Shown: in pieces, positions 1 to 6,473 of the stretch
Layout: each line of letters opens with the position of its first letter
Numbering within the stretch: the first letter of the stretch is position 1
DNA from: Bacillota bacterium
GTDB taxonomy: Bacteria; Bacillota; Proteinivoracia; UBA4975
DNA: 14,807 nt
Assembly: GCA_012727415.1 (NCBI GenBank)
Contig: JAAYHI010000046.1
Location: 1-14,807, forward strand
Direction: 5' to 3'
Position numbers and translations under genes: made by a program
The notes under the pieces: generated by a model
The model's database searches: none
What the model was told of the DNA's origin: nothing
What the model saw: only the letters and a program-made list of their open reading frames with translations

Positions 1-1263
1 CATACCACCTTGTCCCTGGAGGCTCAGGCTGCGGCAGAGAAGGTAATGACTGAACATGGGCAGGCCCTGCGTCAAAAAAACCCCAATATTCAGGGAGTCT
101 TTGTTGCCCTGGATCCCGCCACTGGCGGGATTATGGCCCTGGTAGAAAGCCTGGAACTCTCGGGAACATATCCCCGCGCCGACGCAAAGTACAATTTAGG
201 CTCATCCTTTAAAGGAATATTATATGCCACCGCCCTGGAAAACGGCTATACTCCCGCCAGCAGATTGTTGTGCACCGTAACTGCTTTCCCCAATCCGGGG
301 GTGAAACCAAATCCCTACGTGCCCAGCGATTACGGCGACCGCTTCCACAACCGGATGCTGCGCATCAGGGAAGCCCTGGCAGTATCCTGCAATGTGGCGG
401 CAGTGCGCATGGGGGTGGAAATGGGTCTCGACAAGTATCTGGACATGGTGGCCAGGCTTAACCCCCGCCTGAAAAATAACCCCATTGGCAATGCTGCTCA
501 CATGCAACTGCCTTTGGGACCGGTGTGTTCTCCCCTCAATTTAACCCTTGCCTATGCCCCCTTTGCCAATGGCGGCTATTCCGTAGAACCCTATACTGTT
601 ACCGAAGTAAGAGACAAAGACGGCGCAATTCTCTACCAGGCCTGGCCAAAGAGACAGCCGGTGCTGGACCATCGCCTGGCCTATATTGTCACCGACATGC
701 TCAAGGGAGTGCCAAGTATCAGCCAGGTTGTTTACGCCGCCGGGAAAACAGGCACCAGCGACACCAGAAATGCTGTCTTTGTTGGGTTCACCACTGACAT
801 CGTGGCTACAGTTTTCTTTGGCTTTGATACCCCCGCCGAGGCCACCTTTATTGGCAGTGCAGCAGCAGTGGCCACTCCAGCCTGGAGGGATTTTGCCGCC
901 ATTTATTATGGAGAGTCGCCCCCGGCGGACTTTTCCCGTCCCCCGGGGGTTGAAGACGCTGTCATCTGTTCAGAGACAGGGCAGTTGGCAACTTATTTAT
1001 GCCCCCACACCCTCACAGAAATTTTTATGCCGGGGACGGCTCCCCGGGAATACTGCCCCGTTCATGCAGGGGAATCGATTGAAATCTGCACATCAACCGG
1101 GCTCCCCGCCAATCAATATTGCCCCCGCAGCTCACGGGTAACTGTTGAGCGCGAGGCCTGGATGCGCAATCTTCAGTGCTGGTTTCATGGCCCTCCCCAG
1201 GAGTCTGAAGAGGTGCCTGAACCTGAAGAATCAGAAGAACCCGATGCAGAAGAAACTGATTAG
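1..1263 (+). CDS. Class A penicillin-binding protein, C-terminal part (partial, 5' end outside window)
   Basis: Peptidoglycan transpeptidase that cross-links stem peptides outside the membrane. The frame is open from base 1 and begins HTTLSLEAQ, matching the TT-L-D-x-x-Q segment that opens the transpeptidase domain of class A PBPs. The TTG at base 10 is therefore probably not the start, and the glycosyltransferase part should lie upstream. Numbering from the codon at base 10, the catalytic motifs are S65-x-x-K68 (GSSFKG), S126-C-N128 and K246-T-G. After the catalytic domain come two Cys-pair repeats (CSETGQLATYLCP and CTSTGLPANQYCP), a C-terminal pattern common in clostridial PBP1-type proteins, then a strongly acidic Glu/Pro-rich tail. 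The residue before the catalytic GS is Leu instead of the usual Pro. The stop codon overlaps that of the convergent helicase gene. The PBP assignment is firm; the subclass is inferred because the N-terminus is missing. Confidence 0.93.
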   Translation, partial: HTTLSLEAQAAAEKVMTEHGQALRQKNPNIQGVFVALDPATGGIMALVESLELSGTYPRADAKYNLGSSFKGILYATALENGYTPASRLLCTVTAFPNPGVKPNPYVPSDYGDRFHNRMLRIREALAVSCNVAAVRMGVEMGLDKYLDMVARLNPRLKNNPIGNAAHMQLPLGPVCSPLNLTLAYAPFANGGYSVEPYTVTEVRDKDGAILYQAWPKRQPVLDHRLAYIVTDMLKGVPSISQVVYAAGKTGTSDTRNAVFVGFTTDIVATVFFGFDTPAEATFIGSAAAVATPAWRDFAAIYYGESPPADFSRPPGVEDAVICSETGQLATYLCPHTLTEIFMPGTAPREYCPVHAGESIEICTSTGLPANQYCPRSSRVTVEREAWMRNLQCWFHGPPQESEEVPEPEESEEPDAEETD

Positions 1264-3746
1264 TTTGTGTCGAGAAACTCTTTTTGCCAAGCCAAAATCT
1301 CCTGGGCGGGCCCTTTTCGCACCGGGCAGGGAGGCAGAGACTCCAGAAACCAGCGTCCATAGGCCTTGGTGGCAATGCGCTTATCCAACACCAGGACAAC
1401 CCCCCTGTCCCCTTGACTGCGAATGAGACGGCCAAAGCCCTGCTTAAACCGCAACACTGCCTGGGGCATTTGAAAGGAGTAAAAGGGATTGCTTCCCTGA
1501 CGCCGCAACTCTTCCATCCTCGCCTGAAATACCGGCTCATCTGGTACATTAAAAGGCAGGCGCGTCAATATTAAATTGCTGAGACTTTCTCCCGGCACAT
1601 CAACGCCCTCCCAAAAGGAGGATGTGGCCATTAGCACCGAATGGGTTTCCTGCCGAAATCGCTCCAACAGCCTGTGGCGAGGCGAATCCCCCTGGCAGAG
1701 CATGGCTATCCCCTGGCGGGACAGTTCTTCTCTTAAGGCTTCCGCTGTCGTTTTCAGCAGCGAAAAAGACGTAAACAATACCAGCCCCCTCCCCCGGGAT
1801 GCCTGGAGTGACTCCAGGATGACGGGAATTATTTTTGCCTGGAATGCTGGTTGTGCCGGGTCTGGCAAATCTGTTGCGATTCCCAGCCGCACCTGTTGCC
1901 TGTAATTAAAAGGAGATTCATACTGCAACTCCTTGACCTTAAAGGTCCTGTCCAACCCCAGCCTGTCCCTGATATAGTCGAAACTCTTGTTCACCGTCAT
2001 GGTAGCAGAAGTCAGTACCACCGAGGAGAATTTTTCCCACAGATTTTCTTTCAGGACCTGACTTACAGTAAGGGGGGCATAGCAAAAGTCTGCCCGCTGG
2101 CCCCGTCGGGAGGGCATCAATTCTGTCCACCGCACCAAAGACTCGTCTTCTCCCATCATGACTTCCTGCAGGTCAGCTTCCAGGGCCTTGAGCCTGGCGC
2201 GAATTCCGTCCAGCTCAATTGCCTGGGAAAGCACCACTTCAAAACCCTGGGGGCCCAGTTGGTCCATGCAGGTGCGCAAAACTGCCAGGGATTTTTCCAG
2301 CTTCCCCGTGGCGATAAAGAGACTTTGAGTCTGTTGGCGCAGTTTTTCCCAGCCAGGGGAGTGGGCGAATTTCCCCGGCAACCGCAGTTTTACTTCTCTA
2401 TCCCCCTGCTCGCTAAAATAAGCTGCTGCCTCCTCGAAAAACTCGTTTGCCTCCTGACTTACACTCATACAATTTGGCACCACTTGCTGCCTAACGAGCT
2501 CCAGCAGTTCCCTGACCAGCTTGCTGTCCAAGTCCTGGTTTGCCGCCAGCTTGTTTTCCAGAACCACCAACAGGCCCTTGGCCCGATTGCCCCGGAGGTT
2601 GTAGAGCCGTGCCAGCAACCGGGAGAAGCTCAGTCGCGTTACCCGGGCACCCAGCCAGTCTGTGGCCGCTCGCTCTGCATTATGGGCTTCATCCAGGATA
2701 ATGCAGTGGTACTCCGGCAGCACCCCCGTATCTGCCCCTTTGCTGCGGAGGGCAATGTCTGCGAAAAGCAAGCTGTGATTGACAATCAAAACCTGGGCAT
2801 CCAAGGTCTCCCGCCTGGCCCGGTGGAAGAAGCAGTCCCTGAAAAAGGGACAATTGAGACGCAGGCAGAGGTCGGCTTCCGAAGAAACCAATTCCCAAAG
2901 CTCGCTGGAAGGCGTAAATCCCAATTCTGACCTGGAGCCATCCCGGGTGGTTTTCTCCCATTGCATCATGGCCTGCAAGTCCGGCAGATCTTTTTCCTCC
3001 ACCAGGTCTTCGCCTCGTTGCAGGAGCTCATAAAACTTGCGCTTGCAGAGATAATTTGCTCTGCCCTTGACAAGGACTGCTTTAAAGCCAAAGGGCAGAG
3101 CCTGGTGCAATAAAGGAATGTCTTTATACAGGAGTTGCTCCTGCAGATTGATTGTATTTGTAGAGACAACCGCCCGCCTGTTGTTCTCGCTGGCCCACAT
3201 GATCACCGGCACCAGGTAGGCAAGACTCTTGCCAATCCCCGTCCCCGCTTCCGCCAAGGCATGGGCACCCTCGTTGAGAGCATTGGCGACATTGAGTGCC
3301 ATCTCCAACTGCTGGGGCCTGTCCTCATAGGCGGGCATGATTCTCGCCACGTATCCCCCCTGATCCAAGGCAGCGCTGACCTTCTTTATGGGGACTGCTG
3401 CAGCCGGCTTTATTTGTACTGGCTCTACCAGGATATATGCTTCGCTGACACTGTTGTTAATTATGGCAAAGCCGATACCCTCCCGGGCAAGGCGGGAAGC
3501 AACAGTAATATCTGCACCCGAGGGCGTCACATCCCCGGAAGGATGGTTGTGGATTACCAACATGCACTTCCCGGGCTGGGCATGAACTGCCGCCGGCACC
3601 ATGGTTGAATTCCCGCGGGCAAGCACTTTTATGTCTTTTAATGCATCCCCCTCGAGGATGGCGGAAAAGAGCACTTCATTGTTGTTGGCGGCCTCTATTT
3701 CCTGGCGCAGCAGCCTCACTGCCGCCTGAGAAAACCATTTATGCAT
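1260..3746 (-). CDS. DinG/XPD-family helicase with N-terminal RadC-like JAMM (JAB) domain
   Basis: Predicted ATP-dependent 5'-3' DNA helicase of superfamily 2 (DinG/XPD/Rad3 type), likely in replication-associated repair. Residues about 1-110 form a RadC-like JAB/MPN+ metallo-domain: Glu24 (NNEVLF) and the motif H66-N-H68-x7-S76-x2-D79 give the complete HxHx7Sx2D zinc signature. The helicase follows from about residue 130: R143-P-Q-Q146 (Q-motif region), Walker A AGTGIGKS (167-174), four cysteines at 234, 294, 299 and 305 placed like the DinG/XPD 4Fe-4S cluster, DEAH at 352-355, and motif VI QGFGRLIR (about 769-776). Many Firmicute DinG proteins carry a DnaQ-type exonuclease at this N-terminal position; here a JAMM domain takes its place. 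The ATG has AGGTGA six bases upstream and an extended -10 promoter before that, so the gene is its own transcription unit after the wal operon terminator. Helicase identity is secure. The role of the JAMM part is unknown; RadC itself is no longer considered an established repair protein. Confidence 0.93.
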   Translation of the reverse strand: MHKWFSQAAVRLLRQEIEAANNNEVLFSAILEGDALKDIKVLARGNSTMVPAAVHAQPGKCMLVIHNHPSGDVTPSGADITVASRLAREGIGFAIINNSVSEAYILVEPVQIKPAAAVPIKKVSAALDQGGYVARIMPAYEDRPQQLEMALNVANALNEGAHALAEAGTGIGKSLAYLVPVIMWASENNRRAVVSTNTINLQEQLLYKDIPLLHQALPFGFKAVLVKGRANYLCKRKFYELLQRGEDLVEEKDLPDLQAMMQWEKTTRDGSRSELGFTPSSELWELVSSEADLCLRLNCPFFRDCFFHRARRETLDAQVLIVNHSLLFADIALRSKGADTGVLPEYHCIILDEAHNAERAATDWLGARVTRLSFSRLLARLYNLRGNRAKGLLVVLENKLAANQDLDSKLVRELLELVRQQVVPNCMSVSQEANEFFEEAAAYFSEQGDREVKLRLPGKFAHSPGWEKLRQQTQSLFIATGKLEKSLAVLRTCMDQLGPQGFEVVLSQAIELDGIRARLKALEADLQEVMMGEDESLVRWTELMPSRRGQRADFCYAPLTVSQVLKENLWEKFSSVVLTSATMTVNKSFDYIRDRLGLDRTFKVKELQYESPFNYRQQVRLGIATDLPDPAQPAFQAKIIPVILESLQASRGRGLVLFTSFSLLKTTAEALREELSRQGIAMLCQGDSPRHRLLERFRQETHSVLMATSSFWEGVDVPGESLSNLILTRLPFNVPDEPVFQARMEELRRQGSNPFYSFQMPQAVLRFKQGFGRLIRSQGDRGVVLVLDKRIATKAYGRWFLESLPPCPVRKGPAQEILAWQKEFLDTN
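1262..1285 (+). terminator. Possible weak intrinsic terminator of the PBP gene
   Basis: Starting inside the PBP stop codon, AGTTT (1262-1266) can pair with AAACT (1275-1279), and a CTTTTT run follows (1280-1285). The stem has only five, mostly A-T, pairs. It lies entirely within the 3' coding end of the convergent helicase gene, so it may be accidental. It is the only terminator-like element visible after the PBP gene. Confidence 0.28.
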
Positions 3747-3767
3747 GGGAATTCACCTCTGCCTGCC

Positions 3768-3776
3768 ATTATATCA
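3768..3776 (-). promoter_or_regulatory. Extended -10 promoter for the JAMM-DinG helicase gene
   Basis: Reading the - strand, TGATATAAT (3776 to 3768) is a perfect TGnTATAAT extended -10 element. No good -35 hexamer lies 16-18 bases further up, as often seen with extended -10 promoters. The predicted start of transcription, near 3761, would give a leader of about 15 bases with the AGGTGA ribosome site (3758-3753) almost at the 5' end. Its position downstream of the operon terminator supports the call. Confidence 0.5.
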
Positions 3777-3819
3777 TTGCTGCAACCAAACATACTATCC
3801 CCCGGCGGAATCCAAGGTT

Positions 3820-3844
3820 AAAAAAAGCCTCTGGCACACCAGAG
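3820..3844 (-). terminator. Intrinsic terminator of the wal operon
   Basis: On the - strand CTCTGG (3844-3839), loop TGTG, CCAGAG (3834-3829), then GC and seven T (3826-3820). It is a perfect six-pair stem with a tetraloop and a U-run, starting 13 bases after the J-domain protein stop. It marks the end of the walR-to-J-protein unit and separates it from the helicase gene. Confidence 0.85.
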
Positions 3845-3857
3845 ACTGATTGTATAT

Positions 3858-4562
3858 TTATAGTGGCAGCTCTATTAATTCCTCATCCATCCAGTCCCCC
3901 CGGACATCTCGCACCAGCACCTTATGCTTGTAGATAAATTTTTTCGGCCACCGGCCTGAGGGCAGCTGGGGGAACCAAAGCTGGATTGTAGCCCTGGTTC
4001 CCGGAAAAAGCTCGACCCCTATTTCTTTGTACTTGGGGGGATGTTGCCACTTGCAGACCTGGTGACACTGATAGAAATCACCCATTTGGTCTACCAGCAC
4101 ACCACGGCCATTGCGACAATCCACCTGTTGGGGGAAAGCAGCCCGATTGCGCACGTGAAGAAGGAGGGTAGTACCCCAAAGGGCATACAGATCTTTGCTT
4201 TCCAGGGAAAGCACCTGTTTATAGCGACAATTTCGGCGGTAGAAACTGCATTCTCTGGGGCAGATAAAGACCTGATTGGGCTGCAAGTCGGCAACTTGCA
4301 TGTCGAGATGCCTGCTCCCGGGAAAAACCGGAACAACTTCCCTTCCCGGTGCAGGAGCAGTTTCCCGTTGCCTGGTTTCTTGGGAGCGGGAAAATGAGGA
4401 TTCCAAACTGATGTTTCTGTAGGCCTCCTCAATTTCTTTCGCCCTTGCCGGGTCGCCTCCTACATCTGGATGGTGTTTTTTCATCAGGGCACGGTAAGCA
4501 GCCTTGACAACTTCTTTAGGAGCCCCGGGACTGACACCGAGCACTTTGTAATAATCCTTCAT
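3858..4562 (-). CDS. J-domain protein with unrecognised Cys-rich C-terminal domain
   Basis: Predicted 234-residue cytosolic DnaJ-type co-chaperone, expected to stimulate a DnaK (Hsp70) ATPase. The J domain occupies residues 2 to about 52 (KDYYKVLGVSPGA...), with the essential H31-P-D33 triad. A polar linker rich in Arg, Ser and Glu (about 55-75) follows. The rest (about 80-234) matches nothing I recognise: it has six cysteines (101, 105, 112, 149, 166, 170), with C101-x3-C105-x6-C112 and C166-x3-C170 spacing that could bind metal, and a beta-rich, aromatic end. It lacks the G/F region, CxxCxGxG zinc repeats and C-terminal domains of true DnaJ. The ATG at 4562 was chosen because GGGGAGGGAGGG lies just upstream and because J domains commonly begin MKDYY. 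An in-frame ATG at 4601 with a GAGGG site would add 13 residues. It is the last gene of the operon, 52 bases after rlmH. Confidence 0.85.
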   Translation of the reverse strand: MKDYYKVLGVSPGAPKEVVKAAYRALMKKHHPDVGGDPARAKEIEEAYRNISLESSFSRSQETRQRETAPAPGREVVPVFPGSRHLDMQVADLQPNQVFICPRECSFYRRNCRYKQVLSLESKDLYALWGTTLLLHVRNRAAFPQQVDCRNGRGVLVDQMGDFYQCHQVCKWQHPPKYKEIGVELFPGTRATIQLWFPQLPSGRWPKKFIYKHKVLVRDVRGDWMDEELIELPL

Positions 4563-4566
4563 TTCT

Positions 4567-4578
4567 CCCTCCCTCCCC
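4567..4578 (-). promoter_or_regulatory. Ribosome binding site deciding the J-domain protein start
   Basis: The - strand reads GGGGAGGGAGGG ending four bases before ATG 4562. This long purine Shine-Dalgarno tract supports the inner start over the in-frame ATG at 4601, which has a shorter GAGGG about nine bases upstream. Confidence 0.55.
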
Positions 4579-4614
4579 TTTGCTGCTTCGCCGCCCCCCA
4601 TTCTGTAATCCCTC

Positions 4615-5088
4615 TTACTTATGATAGGTTTCCCCGGCGTTTATCTTGCATGCCCGATATATCTGCTCCAGAAGAATCAGGCGCATAAGCTGATGGGGAA
4701 AAGTAAAGGCGGAAAAGCTTAAAATCAAGTCTGCCCTGCGGAGCACCTGTTGGCAAAGGCCCATAGAACCCCCGATACAAAATGAAATTGCACTGTTCCC
4801 GGCCAGGGCAAGATTATTGAACAGTGCAGCCAATCCCAGGGAATCCATGGTCTTGCCTTTTATATCCAAGGCAATGACATAGGACCGGGGATTTATTCTG
4901 GCTAACACTTGCTCCCCTTCTCTTTGCAGTGCTTGTTTCTGTAGGGCAGCCCCTTGGGGACAAGGCTGGTCGGGGACTTCCACAATCTCAACCTTCCCTA
5001 GCCTGTGCAAACGACGGCTATACTCCTTAATCCCCTGCAGCAGCCACTGTTCCCGGACTTTGCCCACAACCACAAGCTGGAATAGCAT
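4615..5088 (-). CDS. rlmH: 23S rRNA (pseudouridine1915-N3)-methyltransferase RlmH
   Basis: SPOUT-fold methyltransferase that uses S-adenosylmethionine to methylate N3 of pseudouridine 1915 in helix 69 of 23S rRNA on assembled 70S ribosomes. The protein has 157 residues, the usual RlmH length. Diagnostic motifs are present: LDIKGK near 74-79, the SAM-binding-knot stretch FCIGGSMGL (about 103-111), and the C-terminal block from FSAFTFPHQLMR through LLEQIYRA to the terminal YHK. The ATG directly abuts the TAA of the preceding small gene (TAAATG), with a modest GGTGG six bases upstream, suggesting translational coupling. rlmH lies near the wal cluster in many Firmicutes, which fits this position. 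Confidence 0.95.
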   Translation of the reverse strand: MLFQLVVVGKVREQWLLQGIKEYSRRLHRLGKVEIVEVPDQPCPQGAALQKQALQREGEQVLARINPRSYVIALDIKGKTMDSLGLAALFNNLALAGNSAISFCIGGSMGLCQQVLRRADLILSFSAFTFPHQLMRLILLEQIYRACKINAGETYHK

Positions 5089-5256
5089 TTAAACCACCAA
5101 GTATACAGGGGGACGGGAACAAAAATCGCAGAAGTGGGGAGCGGTCCAATCGGAAAAAGAGACTTTGTCCAATAAATACAGGTCCGGGGGCATTTCAAAG
5201 ACCTCGACAAATTCGTCTATGGCCTCATCCAGGTGCTGGGGACAGACTACATACAA
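5089..5256 (-). CDS. Small CxxH/CxxC putative zinc protein (55 aa)
   Basis: Short gene starting at TTG and preceded by AGGAGG (5270-5265) with an eight-base spacer. The product begins MYVVCPQHLDEAIDEF and ends near HFCDFCSRPPVYLVV. It has C5-P-Q-H8 near the N-terminus and C43-D-F-C46 near the C-terminus, four ligands suited to one structural zinc, separated by an acidic helical stretch. This matches the CxxH/CxxC small-protein family (BA_5709 type) often encoded beside rlmH in Firmicutes; its function is unknown. The ribosome site begins one base after the htrA stop, and the TAA runs straight into the rlmH ATG, so the reading frame fills the htrA-rlmH gap exactly. The RBS, family motif and neighbours make this a real gene despite its size. 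Confidence 0.87.
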   Translation of the reverse strand: MYVVCPQHLDEAIDEFVEVFEMPPDLYLLDKVSFSDWTAPHFCDFCSRPPVYLVV

Positions 5257-5271
5257 TTGCCTTCCCTCCTG

Positions 5272-6435
5272 TCAGTTGACGTTCAGTTCGGCTAAAGTTA
5301 CTTCAAAATCCAGGGTTGAGTTGCCGCGAACCACTTTCACAGTGATGGTGTCCCCCACAGATTTTTTGCTGATTATGCGGCGCAGGTCACGAATACCTTC
5401 AATCTTAACATCATCAATTGCAATGATTATGTCCTTGGGTTTTATCCCTGCTTTGTTGGCGGGGCCGCCAAAGGGAGCTTCTGTAACCAATAAGCCGTAG
5501 TCGCTTCCTAAGTTATAAGCCTCGGCCAGGGAAGGAGTAATTTCACTTATAGTGACACCCAGCATGGGGCGGATTACGCGTCCGTCTTTGATGAGGGATT
5601 CGCTGATACTCTTGACCAGGTTGCTGGGAATGCTAAAACCAAGGCCTTCTGCATCGGTAATCTTGACGCTGTTGATGCCGATGACTTCTCCATTCATGTT
5701 CACTAAGGGGCCGCCGCTGTTTCCCGGATTGATGGCCGCATCAGTCTGGAGCAGGCCAAAGACCCAGTCGTAGACATCAAAGCTGCGATCGGTGGCGGAA
5801 ATAATCCCCAGGGTCACTGAACGCTCTAATTCCAGGCCCCCCGGGTTGCCAATGGCGACGACAAATTCGCCAACAGTAAGTTTATCCGAGTCCCCCAGGA
5901 TCGCCCAGGGCATGCCTTCCATTGCCGGAATTTTTAAAACCGCCAAATCGGTTCCTGGATCCTGGCCGACTATTGTAGCTTCTGTTTCTTCGCCGTTACT
6001 GAGGGTGACAATAACTGAAACTGCATTCTCCACCACATGGTAGTTGGTGACAATATAGCCCTCAGGACTGATAATTACGCCGCTGCCGTATCCTGTTGGC
6101 GTTGCAGGGGTGAACCTGCCAAACCAGTCCCTGGATTGGGAAATCCTTGTTATGCCAACGACAGCGGGAAATACCTTGTTCACTGCAGAGACAACTGCTG
6201 TCTGCTGATATTCCAAATCTGGCACTTTAAGAGAATCCTGATCCTTATAGTTCCAGGGCAAGACGGGGTCTTTGTGCTCTTGATTATTGGCTGCTGACTC
6301 CGGCATCAGGTAGGGAAGCAGAGCGGGCAAACACAAGAGCACAATCATGCCTCCCAGAAGGGCTGCAGCTAATAAGCCCAAAAACCGACGCCAACGGGAA
6401 GAACGGTTACTTCTTTCATAGTAGTATTCTTCCAT
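5272..6435 (-). CDS. HtrA/DegP-type membrane-anchored serine protease with PDZ domain
   Basis: S1C-family (trypsin-like) serine protease acting on misfolded proteins at the outer face of the membrane. The product has 387 residues. A cytoplasmic N-terminus rich in Tyr and Arg is followed by one transmembrane segment (about 18-43), a linker, the protease domain (about 78-275) and one PDZ domain (about 290-385). The catalytic triad is intact: H133 (TNYHVVEN), D163 (GTDLAVLKI) and S240 (NPGNSGGPL). I chose the ATG at 6435 because AGAGGTGG lies eight bases upstream; two in-frame GTG codons four and three codons earlier overlap that ribosome site. It matches the HtrC/YycK-like protease that closes the wal operon in Bacillus. 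A 7-bp inverted repeat precedes the ribosome site. Confidence 0.95.
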   Translation of the reverse strand: MEEYYYERSNRSSRWRRFLGLLAAALLGGMIVLLCLPALLPYLMPESAANNQEHKDPVLPWNYKDQDSLKVPDLEYQQTAVVSAVNKVFPAVVGITRISQSRDWFGRFTPATPTGYGSGVIISPEGYIVTNYHVVENAVSVIVTLSNGEETEATIVGQDPGTDLAVLKIPAMEGMPWAILGDSDKLTVGEFVVAIGNPGGLELERSVTLGIISATDRSFDVYDWVFGLLQTDAAINPGNSGGPLVNMNGEVIGINSVKITDAEGLGFSIPSNLVKSISESLIKDGRVIRPMLGVTISEITPSLAEAYNLGSDYGLLVTEAPFGGPANKAGIKPKDIIIAIDDVKIEGIRDLRRIISKKSVGDTITVKVVRGNSTLDFEVTLAELNVN

Positions 6436-6449
6436 TTTCGACACCACCT

Positions 6450-6468
6450 CTGCTACGAATTGTAGCAG
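6450..6468 (-). repeat. Inverted repeat in the walJ-htrA gap
   Basis: The - strand reads CTGCTAC, loop AATTC, GTAGCAG: a perfect seven-pair hairpin immediately upstream of, and touching, the htrA Shine-Dalgarno (AGAGGTGG). It fills most of the 38-base gap between the walJ stop and the htrA ATG. No T-run follows on the - strand, so it is not an ordinary terminator for the operon. It may modulate htrA translation or mRNA processing. Confidence 0.6.
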
Positions 6469-6473
6469 ATTTT

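Noticed and set aside
1851..2930. 359-codon + strand open frame opposite the helicase gene
   Set aside because: It lies wholly antisense to the conserved DinG core, its translation has no recognisable motif and is rich in Gln/Pro/Leu as expected of an antisense shadow, and no good ribosome site precedes it.
4998..5210. 70-codon - strand open frame across the rlmH start
   Set aside because: It overlaps both rlmH and the CxxH/CxxC gene in another frame, and those two genes have better evidence.
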